From: Opisthocomus hoazin
Lineage: Eukaryota; Chordata; Aves; Opisthocomiformes; Opisthocomidae
DNA: 64,000 nt
Direction: 5' to 3'
Assembly (NCBI RefSeq): GCF_030867145.1
Contig: NC_134414.1
Span: forward strand, 75,568,504-75,632,503
This document shows, piece by piece, positions 58,301-64,000 of this stretch. Within the stretch, counting starts at the first letter, position 1, and each line of letters starts with the position of its first letter. The notes under the pieces were generated by a model. It was not told the DNA's origin. It ran no database searches and saw only the letters and a list, made by a program, of their open reading frames with translations. The position numbers and the translations under genes were made by a program.

Positions 58301-58392
58301 TCCGCCACCCGGGCCGCCAGCACCGCCAGCACCGGCACCAGCAGCGGCAGCGGGGGCGCGGCCCGGCGCGGGGGGCCGCCGCGGCTGCCCAT
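25024..58392 (-). CDS. SLC9A2: SLC9A2, Na+/H+ exchanger 2 (NHE2), 12 coding exons, 808 aa
   Basis: Join on the complement: 58392-58116, 52285-51822, 46352-46102, 38845-38628, 37288-37086, 34251-34162, 32865-32795, 31349-31188, 30598-30502, 29618-29487, 27593-27503, 25394-25024. The 2427-nt frame closes exactly. NHE2 is an electroneutral plasma-membrane Na+/H+ antiporter, mainly apical in epithelia, for pH and volume control and NaCl absorption. Visible features are a hydrophobic N-terminal segment (12-27), the inhibitor-region motif [15 protein letters not shown] (136-150), the ion-binding Asn242-Asp243 pair in [10 protein letters not shown], and [10 protein letters not shown] (430-439). A CHP-binding juxtamembrane helix lies at about 472-535, a basic RRRHSLRES element in exon 10, and a proline-rich [10 protein letters not shown]3-type motif (782-789). 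Length and exon count agree with human NHE2 as I recall it (812 aa, 12 exons). The C-terminal regulatory tail distinguishes it from NHE1 and NHE4. It is convergent with MFSD9. Confidence 0.98.
27503..27593 (-). CDS. SLC9A2: SLC9A2 coding exon 11
   Basis: Encodes residues 656-685 plus one base of Val686. The core [17 protein letters not shown] is diagnostic of the NHE2 tail. The acceptor is tgcatgcag and the donor AGAG|GTAATG. Confidence 0.94.
29487..29618 (-). CDS. SLC9A2: SLC9A2 coding exon 10
   Basis: Encodes residues 612-655: [20 protein letters not shown], then [20 protein letters not shown], a basic serine-rich segment with potential kinase sites. The acceptor is tatttcag. The donor CCG|GTACTT is weak, lacking the usual A/G and G at +4 and +5, but it keeps the frame and no better GT is nearby. 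Confidence 0.88.
30502..30598 (-). CDS. SLC9A2: SLC9A2 coding exon 9
   Basis: Encodes residues 580-611, beginning [20 protein letters not shown] and ending NLYQIRHR. The position and the closing NLYQIR motif correspond to human NHE2. The acceptor is ttgccgcag and the donor CGA|GTAAGG, phase 0. Confidence 0.94.
31188..31349 (-). CDS. SLC9A2: SLC9A2 coding exon 8
   Basis: Encodes residues 526-578: [20 protein letters not shown], then [20 protein letters not shown], typical of the NHE1/2/4 cytoplasmic tail. The acceptor is tgtacag and the donor CTCAG|GTAAGC. Confidence 0.97.
32795..32865 (-). CDS. SLC9A2: SLC9A2 coding exon 7
   Basis: A 71-nt exon encoding residues 502-524, [20 protein letters not shown] with WRD, plus two bases of Lys525. 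This is the conserved NHE cytoplasmic segment next to the CHP-binding site. The acceptor is ctctttag and the donor GATAA|GTAAGA. Confidence 0.97.
34162..34251 (-). CDS. SLC9A2: SLC9A2 coding exon 6
   Basis: A 90-nt exon encoding residues 472-501: [16 protein letters not shown], the end of the last membrane helix and the beginning of the juxtamembrane CHP-binding segment, then AVSEEIYNR. The acceptor is cttcacag and the donor AGG|GTATGT. Confidence 0.97.
35040..35795 (-). mobile_element. Ancient L3/CR1-type LINE relic with degenerate reverse transcriptase
   Basis: Read on the minus strand, the piece near 35770 reads as the RT segment resembling GIPQGS followed by a broken FNI region. Further along, 35375-35629 remains open and contains MKFNSSKCK and [10 protein letters not shown], hallmark CR1/L3 ORF2 sequences. 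The lower-coordinate part matches the 3' portion of old amniote CR1/L3 copies (ttgttcttgcgccaacattt, acaggcttaccagtcccatgatca, on +). Several stops and frameshifts make it non-functional. The exact family would need a library search. Confidence 0.8.
35808..36001 (+). mobile_element. Diverged CR1 LINE 3' end
   Basis: Sense-strand order agrees with the CR1 3' end: agggtggtcaaacgctggag, gcccagagaggct, gagcaacatgatctag, then a decayed version of the final gaggtcccttccaacc / ttctat segment. It directly abuts the oppositely oriented L3-type relic. Much more diverged than the copies at 41.3-41.9 kb. Confidence 0.75.
37086..37288 (-). CDS. SLC9A2: SLC9A2 coding exon 5
   Basis: Encodes residues 405-471, with [20 protein letters not shown] (the conserved arginine/glycine motif) and [20 protein letters not shown]. 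The exon ends LQ before GITIR; human NHE2 has IL here as I recall it, whereas NHE1 and NHE4 have VQ, so the glutamine is a family-compatible substitution. The acceptor is ccctcag and the donor CAG|GTAATG. Confidence 0.98.
38628..38845 (-). CDS. SLC9A2: SLC9A2 coding exon 4
   Basis: Encodes residues 332-403, including [20 protein letters not shown] and the [18 protein letters not shown] helix, one of the most conserved NHE segments. The acceptor is cctttcag and the donor CTGG|GTAAGC. Confidence 0.98.
41277..41499 (-). mobile_element. Young CR1 LINE 3' fragment (minus copy of an inverted pair)
   Basis: Begins with five reverse-oriented ATTCTATG-type octamers (catagaatcatagaatcata), then gtcggaagggacccctagag, and runs to caccacccttgtgcaa. 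Its reverse complement is nearly identical to the + copy at 41728-41926, indicating the same recent subfamily. Confidence 0.95.
41595..41926 (+). mobile_element. Young CR1 LINE 3' fragment (plus copy of an inverted pair)
   Basis: Runs from cctataggagcctatagg through tggtgaaacactggaacggg to the terminal ttctatgattctatgattct. It is separated from the preceding minus-strand copy by about 95 bp of non-CR1 sequence. The final 200 bp can pair with that copy. Confidence 0.95.
44005..44105 (-). mobile_element. Possible CR1 3'-end remnant
   Basis: The string gggttgcaagaggcactccaag, followed by gtcatttggtcccact and ctgtgcccaaaggagggctg, follows the layout of a reverse-oriented CR1 3' end (gttggaaGGgacct...aaggtcatctagtccaaccccctgctcaaa). 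It is diverged enough that this remains tentative. Confidence 0.4.
46102..46352 (-). CDS. SLC9A2: SLC9A2 coding exon 3
   Basis: Encodes residues 248-330 plus two bases of Ala331, beginning [12 protein letters not shown] and including [14 protein letters not shown] and [20 protein letters not shown]. The acceptor is tctcatag and the donor ATGGC|GTAAGT. Confidence 0.98.
46353..51821 (-). other. SLC9A2 intron 2 (general content)
   Basis: A 5.5-kb intron with no recognisable mobile element. A GC-richer block at about 50930-51600 is unusually open in several frames (see findings) but has no identifiable domain. The rest holds only short frames. Confidence 0.5.
51822..52285 (-). CDS. SLC9A2: SLC9A2 coding exon 2
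   Basis: Encodes residues 94-247, the largest transmembrane exon. It holds the [15 protein letters not shown] inhibitor-region motif, [13 protein letters not shown], and the catalytic [12 protein letters not shown] with the Asn-Asp pair. The acceptor is tttgaag|GC and the donor GTG|GTAAGT in phase 0. Confidence 0.98.
53387..53414 (+). repeat. Perfect 14-bp tandem duplication
   Basis: Two adjacent copies of ctatttcagtaaaa. The unit contains a cryptic acceptor-like tttcag on the + strand, which is antisense to SLC9A2 and so not expected to affect splicing. Confidence 0.9.
55177..55605 (+). mobile_element. CR1 LINE, 5'-truncated copy in SLC9A2 intron 1
   Basis: Sense-strand CR1 from gggctatgaggatgatgagg to ttccatgattctgtgaatt. 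The frame at 55331-55525 reads as the ORF2 C-terminus, including [20 protein letters not shown], and ends at the expected stop. It is inserted antisense to SLC9A2 transcription. It is the same subfamily type as the copies at 2624-3254 and 6722-6827. Confidence 0.95.
58015..58055 (-). other. Potential G-quadruplex in SLC9A2 intron 1
   Basis: On the minus (transcribed-gene sense) strand this C-rich run becomes five or more G-tracts of 3-6 G separated by 1-4 nt. That satisfies the usual G3+N1-7 quadruplex rule. It begins about 60 bp downstream of the exon 1 donor, so it could form in both the non-template DNA and the nascent RNA. Confidence 0.7.
58116..58392 (-). CDS. SLC9A2: SLC9A2 coding exon 1
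   Basis: Encodes residues 1-92 plus one base of Gly93. The start ATG ([10 protein letters not shown]) follows directly after GCGGGGACGCC, giving G at -3 and G at +4, a strong context. It carries a signal-like hydrophobic stretch (12-27), then [17 protein letters not shown], the conserved beginning of the first transporter helix. The donor is ATCG|GTGAGC. The exon lies within a CpG island. Confidence 0.96.
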
Positions 58393-59010
58393 GGCGTCCC
58401 CGCTCCCGGCCCGGCGCGCCGCTGCCCTACGGCCCCGCGCCGGCCGCCGCCGCCACCATCCCGCGGCCGCGGGCACCTGCCGCCGCCGCGGCCCCGCCGG
58501 CTCCGCCTCCTCCCCGGTGACTGGGCGAGTCCCAGCCCGGCGACGCCGGCCGGCAGCGGCGGCCCCGCTCTCCCCGGGCCGCCCCCGGGGCCGCCCCCGC
58601 GGGGCAAAGCCGCGGGCCGGACCCCGCCGCGGCCGCCCGCCGCCCCCGGGCCGCCGTCAGAGGCCGCGGGAGCGCCCGGGAGGGGGCCGGGTCCCGGCCG
58701 TCGGCAGGTGCCCCGGCCGGGTGCGGGCCAGCCGGCCGCCGGCCCGGGGTGCTCCGGCCTGAGAGGGTGCTCGGGCGCCCGGGGCCCGGTTCCCGCGTCC
58801 GGCGGCGAAGGGGCCGGCGGAGGGACAGGCGGCGGCGGGGTGCGCTGCTTTGGCTCGAACCGCTTCGAGAGAGATTCGTGCGGCGTCGTATAAATACACG
58901 TGCTTACATAAACGTGCGTATGTAAACTAACCTGGAGAGTGAACACACTCTATATGGACATGTACACGCCTACATCAGGTACGCGTGCACGCATCGTCTG
59001 TATACACACA

Positions 59011-59760
59011 CAACAACCCCAAGCAGCGCTGCAGGCTTGGGGAGGAGCGGCTGGAAAGCTGCCCGGCGGAAAAGGGCCTTGGGGTGTTGGTCAACAGCCG
59101 GCTGAACATGAGCCAGCAGTGTGCCCAGGTGGCCAAGAAGGCCAACGGCATCCTGGCTTGTACCAGGAATAGCGTGGCCAGCAGGAGCAGGGAGGTGACC
59201 GTGCCCATGTACTCAGCACTGGTGAGGCCGCACCTGGAGTGCTGTGTTCAGTTTTGGGCCCTTCACTACAAGAAGGACATTGAGGGGCTGGAGCGTGTCC
59301 AGAGAAGGGCAACAAGGCTGGTGAGGGGTCTGGAGAACAAGTCTTATGAGGAACGGCTGAGGGAGCTGGGGCTGTTTAGTCTGGAGAAGAGGAGGCTGAG
59401 AGGGGACCTTATTGCTCTCTACAGCTACGTGAAAGGAGGTTGTAGTGAGGTGGGTGTTGGTCTCTTCTCCCAACTAACTAGCGATAGGATGAGAGGCAAT
59501 GGCCTCAAGTTGCATCAGGGGAGGTTTAGGTTGGATACTAGGAAGCATTTCTTTACTGAAAGAAATTGGAAGAAATTTATTGGTCAGGCATTGGACCAGG
59601 CTGCCCATGGAGGTGGTGGAGTCACCATCCCTGGGGGTGTTTAAAAAAAGTGTAGATGTGGCACTTCGGGATATGGTGTAGTAGGCATGGTGGTGTTGGG
59701 TGGATGGTTGGACTCAATGATCTTAGAGGTCTTTTCCAACCTATGATTCTATGATTCTAC
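59011..59760 (+). mobile_element. CR1 LINE with readable but frameshifted ORF2 C-terminus
   Basis: A 750-bp sense-strand CR1 from caacaaccccaagcagcgct to the terminal ctatgattctatgattctac. Frame 58985-59644 reads as the CR1 ORF2 C-terminal region, with [20 protein letters not shown] and [19 protein letters not shown]. The final portion, [20 protein letters not shown], continues in another frame ending at 59681, so a frameshift lies around 59560-59590. It is 5'-truncated and cannot encode a working protein. Confidence 0.95.
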
Positions 59761-59764
59761 GTCC

Positions 59765-60425
59765 GAATTGCTTTTACGTATATGTATATACAGACTGCAT
59801 ATGTACATAGGTATATGTATGAGCGTATGTCCGAATGTGTATGTACACACATACGGGTGTGTATATGTATATATATTTCACTAAGGTAATTTTTATATAT
59901 GTATATACATATGCGTATACATGTGTATGTGTATATGTACATATATATATTGCCATTGCCAAGTACAGGAAAGATCCTTCTGCCAAATATATGAAAGAGA
60001 ACATTCCAGTCCCACTAATTAAGGGTTAAATCCTGGTGGTTTAGAGAGTTAAAAGAACACACTCCACATACATATATGTATGTAGGTTCACATATATGTA
60101 TACATATGCTATGTATTTTATATATTGTGTGTTATATAATGTGATACATAATTATATAATATATAGGATATTATATAACTACATAACACTGTATATAAAT
60201 ATATAGTATATGAATATATATTATCTAGATGTTGCCCTTTATCAAACACGATAGGCACAATCCTGTTCCTGTTAATTTAAGAGATTCACATTCTGTTAAT
60301 TCAGAGAGTTAAAAGAATAGGCTGTATAAACATATATCAGTGTTCATACATATATTCTCATATATGTATGTATAAATATATATACATATATAACTAGTAG
60401 TATCTTTACGTATGTGTGCGTGAGT
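59765..60425. repeat. TA-rich microsatellite / degenerate higher-order repeat array
   Basis: Blocks of alternating TATG/TACA/TATA sequence (59765-59950, 60060-60235, 60328-60420) are separated by short unique segments. The segments resemble one another: ggcacaatcctgttcctg at about 60253 recurs as ggcaaaatcctgttcctg at about 60455, and agagagttaaaagaa occurs near 60043 and 60307. This suggests a decayed tandem unit of about 200-300 bp. The short frames of Tyr/Ile/His codons here are an artefact of the repeat. Confidence 0.75.
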
Positions 60426-63400
60426 GTGTGTTGCCAATATTGAACATGCCATTGGCAAAATCCTGTTCCTGAAGGTATTGGGAATTTGCCATGGATTTCA
60501 ACACAGCCGATAGTCCCATCAGGTAGGGCTGAGCACCGGCTTTCTGTATTTCCTGAAAGAATGGAATCTCAGCCACAACATGCTCATGACTTCAGCACTT
60601 GTGAGCAAGACAGAATTCCAAAGCTCAAACTCATAAAATCGTTATAGCACACCGTGCTGCGTGCCTTTATAGCAAAGCATGTCTTTCTTGACTTCAAATA
60701 AAACTAAAGCAGGTAGTAAGAGCTCTGCTTTTATCCCCAAATAGCAAAAAGTAACCAGTGGCTATCATTTGTGTAGGGAGTTGACTATCTGTAGCTGTCA
60801 TTTACCCCCAGAACCTGAAAACAGGGCACTAAGCCTATGGTTTTAATGCCAAATTTTACAAAAATGACATTAATAAAAGTTTTTTCTTTATGTTATCTAG
60901 AAGTCAGCCAGAAGAACACGCTTGGATACTAGCCACTGTATACATCATCTAACCCTCTAGCTGCATGTGATATCTTCATAGGTCCTTTTATTTGTTATAG
61001 TAGATTCTCTGAAATAAGGGAAATAGATAAATATTTCCAATTCTGAGGACATTTCCTTTATATGCGAAACAAAAAAAAAAAAAGAGGAAAATGGTCTTTC
61101 ATTCCTGAATTTCCTGGTTCCTGTCAGCAGGCTATCCATAAGAAGAGAAGTCTAACCCTCAGGTGAAGGAGACAGCATTGTCTCTTATGCAAATCAGACT
61201 GTAAATCATAAAATTCATTCACTCTAAAATCATCAGATCTGTCATTGTAATTGCATGTCTCTTTTTATGACCTTTCCCGCAGACAAAGAAAGCCTTTCTG
61301 AAAAATATTATGAAATTTTATATTATGAATATAATAACTTTCATAAGTTATTATGAAAGCTCTCCAAAGAGCAGTGTTACAGATCCTGTACAGTTACCTG
61401 CCTGCAGGATATTGCACTGGTCTGAGAATTATCTTCAGTAGTGTCAATGAAAAAGCATTGGCAAGAGCAAGCTGGCCAAGGCTACTGGAAGTATAGTTGT
61501 TTATATACTGTCCTGTCAACTCTTTCCTCTAATATCACCTCATAATTCCCCTCGATGCTGGGATTCGTATCTCCATTCAATAGTCACAGCAGAAACATGC
61601 TGTAGAGCAGGGCACCGGACCACCGTGCCATAGCCCTGCCAGCATTTGGAAATCGTGAACAACTGGCTGAGTGTTTTCAGTTTGCCACCAAAGGGGAAGG
61701 AAGACTTTGGGTGGATGGGAAAGTGCCGAGGCATGAGAAGGTGGAAGAAGGTCCCTTCTCATGGAAAATGTTCTTCATTGCTGCCCTTTTCATTACAGGC
61801 AGTGAGGGGTGACAGAGCCCGGCTCCTGTGGACTGGCAGAGATAGAGCGATGCTTTGGCACCCAGGTCATGCTTTTACAGTCACAAAGTTTCTCCCGGAC
61901 ACAGGAATATGGGCACTTCCTCAGGGCACCATCCACATATTTGCGATTATTTTTCCTCTTGCTTTCCTCCTCTCCAAAAATAAAAGGGCACACACAACAG
62001 AAATCCTTCTAGGTCTGACGCTGCTGTGTAGGTCTGGGTACTAGGCTGTTTTGGTTGTTTTTTTTTAATAATATTGTGAAAATGAGAAGTTGGTAAATGG
62101 GAAGAAAAATAAAACAAGGGAAAGACGTCATTAATCCTGAGACTGTGACTTACATGCCAGTAGTAAAAAGGGAAATAACACATCGACACAGACCCCAAAA
62201 ACTGGCAAAGTGAAGAAAACTGGATTGGAGAGGAATTACTAGAGTTGATACTGTTTATTTTTACACCAAAACAGCCTGTTTTGTGGATGAGAATATCCAA
62301 CATTTGGACGGGAATTGCCTTTATAGGCTAGCACGATACAGCAGGGCAGTGGACGATGCTTGACCCTGGAGCTTGTTGAAAAAGATGCAGTGAAGCTCAG
62401 AACAGCATGAGGTGCTGAAGGTTGCGTGGAGTTTCTCTCCGCATTTGCAGCACATGCTGCTTTTTGTTGCCACCAGCCCTGTGCAGCTGGTCCCACGGAT
62501 GCTGAAGAGTTTCGCCACCGGTGAAAGGTCTTTAAATCCAGGCAGAGATTTGCCTGAGACAGCAGAGCAGGGTGTGATATTCCATTATCTCTGCTTCACC
62601 CAGGGCTTATGAGACCGCAGCAGCAGCATCACTCCCCTCCACCACCGCTCGAGCTGTGCTGTTCCTGCTGGTATCCTCACTAGAAGGAGCTCCTTCTGAG
62701 GGCATGGCCGGGGATGTTGCCATATTGAGAAAAACATTCCCGAGTCTCAAAGCTGCCTGGGGAGGGAGGGGGGTCCCCTCGCCCAGGGAGAGAGATGGAG
62801 GAGAGGTGAAGGTGCGTCCCTGGCGCCGCGGTGTCTCGTCATGGCTCTGCCCTGACAGCTCAATGCATCTGCTCCCGCTTCAGAACAATCTTCTGTCGGG
62901 TCGCTCCGCACCATTTCAGCGATAGCACAAAGAGAAAGCACGGACGCTGCACTTGCCTGGTTGCAACGGATCCATGGAGGACCTTCCCGCAGTGCAGTGC
63001 CCCCACCAACGCCTCACCGCCCGCGCCGCGCCGTGCCATCTGCACCCGGGTGTACTTTCATCTCTTTAATTCTGCTCGCAGGCACTGTCTGTTTTGCCAG
63101 ATGCCGTGCTAACAGCGTTTCACGTGACAAAGCGCATGCTATTTTATACATCAGGATGGTAACTCACATAATTCAGTTTGTTTACCTTTTAATCCATTTA
63201 TTGATTACTACTGGAAATTACTGCCAGAGCAAGGAACCGCTCAGGCTACCCACAGTGCGCGGTTTGGGAAAGAGAGGCATTGGCAGTCACACCGCGCAGG
63301 TTCGCAACAGCTCGGGTAGTTCATACGGGTGTTAGTGACAGTTTGGTTTTACTTTTGCTGTAGCAGGCACTGGGACTTGTTAACAGCTTTGACTTATGCA

Positions 63401-64000
63401 GTTGTACGTCATCTGTTAATATTAATCCAACTTTATCTATATAGTAGGAAAAGATCTATCTTTATTGCTGTTATCAAAACTCTGCTTTCACAATGAAAAA
63501 AAAATACGCGGATTTGAACAAATAGGAATTTTCACCATATCATAACTTTAGCTCCATTTTTAGGGATTCCCTAAAAATCATGAGCTCATATTTTTGTACT
63601 TCATTTTTTGACCTCTCTTCGATACCAAGGAAGCATTTCTGGAAGACGTTACTGTGATGATTTCAGTAACTGGATCTCCTGTGAGCAATGTTATAGGTGT
63701 TATCTAGTAAATATGATCAAAAAATCAAAATTGTTGGGGGAAAAATAATAAATGTATTAATAAGTATTTGTCCGTAATTTTCATGGCTGTTTTAGTTTGA
63801 TAGACATTTTCAGCAGATTAAAAAAAAATGTCATATTCTACTGCTGATATTTTATTTTGATGGAGATTAACTCTGTGCAGAGGAGCTCTTCGGTTGCATA
63901 CTTCTTAAATTTTCTCAGACACAGTCCAGGTAACAGTATTGTAAAATCTGTGTTTCTGGTTCAGAAGAAAAGTACAAATTTCACCCTTCTTCCTAGCCAC
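60426..64000. other. Intergenic sequence upstream of SLC9A2
   Basis: AT-rich sequence with a moderately GC-rich patch at about 62600-63060. No exon of SLC9A4, the expected next gene by mammalian synteny, is recognisable. Open frames of up to 132 codons (61646-62044 on +) have no domain and overlap frames on the other strand. Confidence 0.5.
61338..61359. repeat. Short perfect inverted repeat
   Basis: Arms CTTTCATAA (61338-61346) and TTATGAAAG (61351-61359) flank a 4-nt loop, within a wider AT-rich palindromic context. It may be a remnant of a small DNA transposon or simply chance in AT-rich DNA. Confidence 0.6.

Larger units (their letters stand above)
57820..58860 (-). promoter_or_regulatory. 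CpG island / promoter region of SLC9A2
   Basis: A very GC- and CpG-rich kilobase covering the SLC9A2 5' flank, 5' UTR, exon 1 and beginning of intron 1. Many GC-box-like ccgccc/ccccgcccc strings are present (one at 57991-57999). No convincing minus-strand TATA box is found near the start codon. Large open frames on both strands, up to 373 codons, result from GC composition and are not genes. Confidence 0.8.

Noticed and set aside
58889-58902. TATAAATA followed by CACGTG about 500 bp upstream of the SLC9A2 start codon
   Set aside because: The TATA-like string reads in the + direction, opposite to SLC9A2, and sits at the edge of the TA-rich region, so I do not call it the SLC9A2 promoter element.
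57696-58946. Very long open frames on both strands in the SLC9A2 CpG island (up to 373 codons)
   Set aside because: They overlap one another in opposite frames, consist of Pro/Ala/Gly/Arg-rich translation expected from GC-rich DNA, and only the SLC9A2 exon 1 frame has family similarity and splice continuity.
59757-60029. Tyr/Ile/Thr/His-rich frames on both strands
   Set aside because: They are translations of TATG/TACA microsatellite sequence, not genes.
60426-64000. Possible 3' end of SLC9A4
   Set aside because: Synteny predicts SLC9A4 on this side, but I found no NHE4-like exon on either strand, so it presumably lies beyond the window.

Overview
This window is ordinary vertebrate nuclear DNA, almost certainly from a bird. 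The genes have many short exons with GT/AG junctions and large introns. CpG-rich first exons stand out from an AT-rich background, and the dispersed repeats are nearly all CR1 LINEs with the characteristic 3' end (gaggtcccttccaacc followed by ATTCTATG octamers). A crocodilian or turtle cannot be excluded from sequence alone, but the compact introns and young CR1 copies favour a bird. There are no operons, CRISPR arrays, plasmid features or bacterial genes.

Two complete protein-coding genes are present, in convergent orientation. MFSD9 (+ strand, CDS 8625-16718, six coding exons, 453 aa) encodes an orphan 12-helix major facilitator superfamily transporter. SLC9A2 (- strand, CDS 58392 down to 25024, twelve coding exons, 808 aa) encodes the Na+/H+ exchanger NHE2. 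I derived every exon boundary from splice signals plus reading-frame continuity, and both frames close exactly from ATG to stop. The tail-to-tail arrangement matches the mammalian order SLC9A4 - SLC9A2 - MFSD9 - TMEM182 (recalled, not checked). No exon of SLC9A4 or TMEM182 is recognisable in the flanks.

Layout: 1-8480 is intergenic, with two CR1 copies. 8480-9010 is the MFSD9 CpG island with a perfect NRF1-type palindrome. 8625-16718 is MFSD9, with a perfect 54-bp tandem duplication in intron 2. 16719-25023 is the 8.3-kb intergenic region between the two 3' ends, with a MIR-like SINE relic. 25024-58392 is SLC9A2; its introns hold an inverted pair of near-identical CR1 copies (41.3-41.9 kb), an old L3/CR1-type LINE relic (35.0-35.8 kb), further CR1 pieces and two unexplained open-frame stretches. 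57820-58860 is the SLC9A2 CpG island with a strong G-quadruplex motif. 59.0-60.4 kb holds a 750-bp CR1 with a readable but frameshifted reverse-transcriptase tail, followed by a TA-rich repeat array. 60.4-64.0 kb is intergenic with nothing recognisable.

The two genes are both membrane transporters but have no known joint pathway; they are neighbours by conserved synteny. I looked for an undescribed system and found none. The observations worth checking are structural: the inverted CR1 pair, the 54-bp duplication, the TA-rich array beside the SLC9A2 promoter, the open intronic frames, and a few splice and start-site details.
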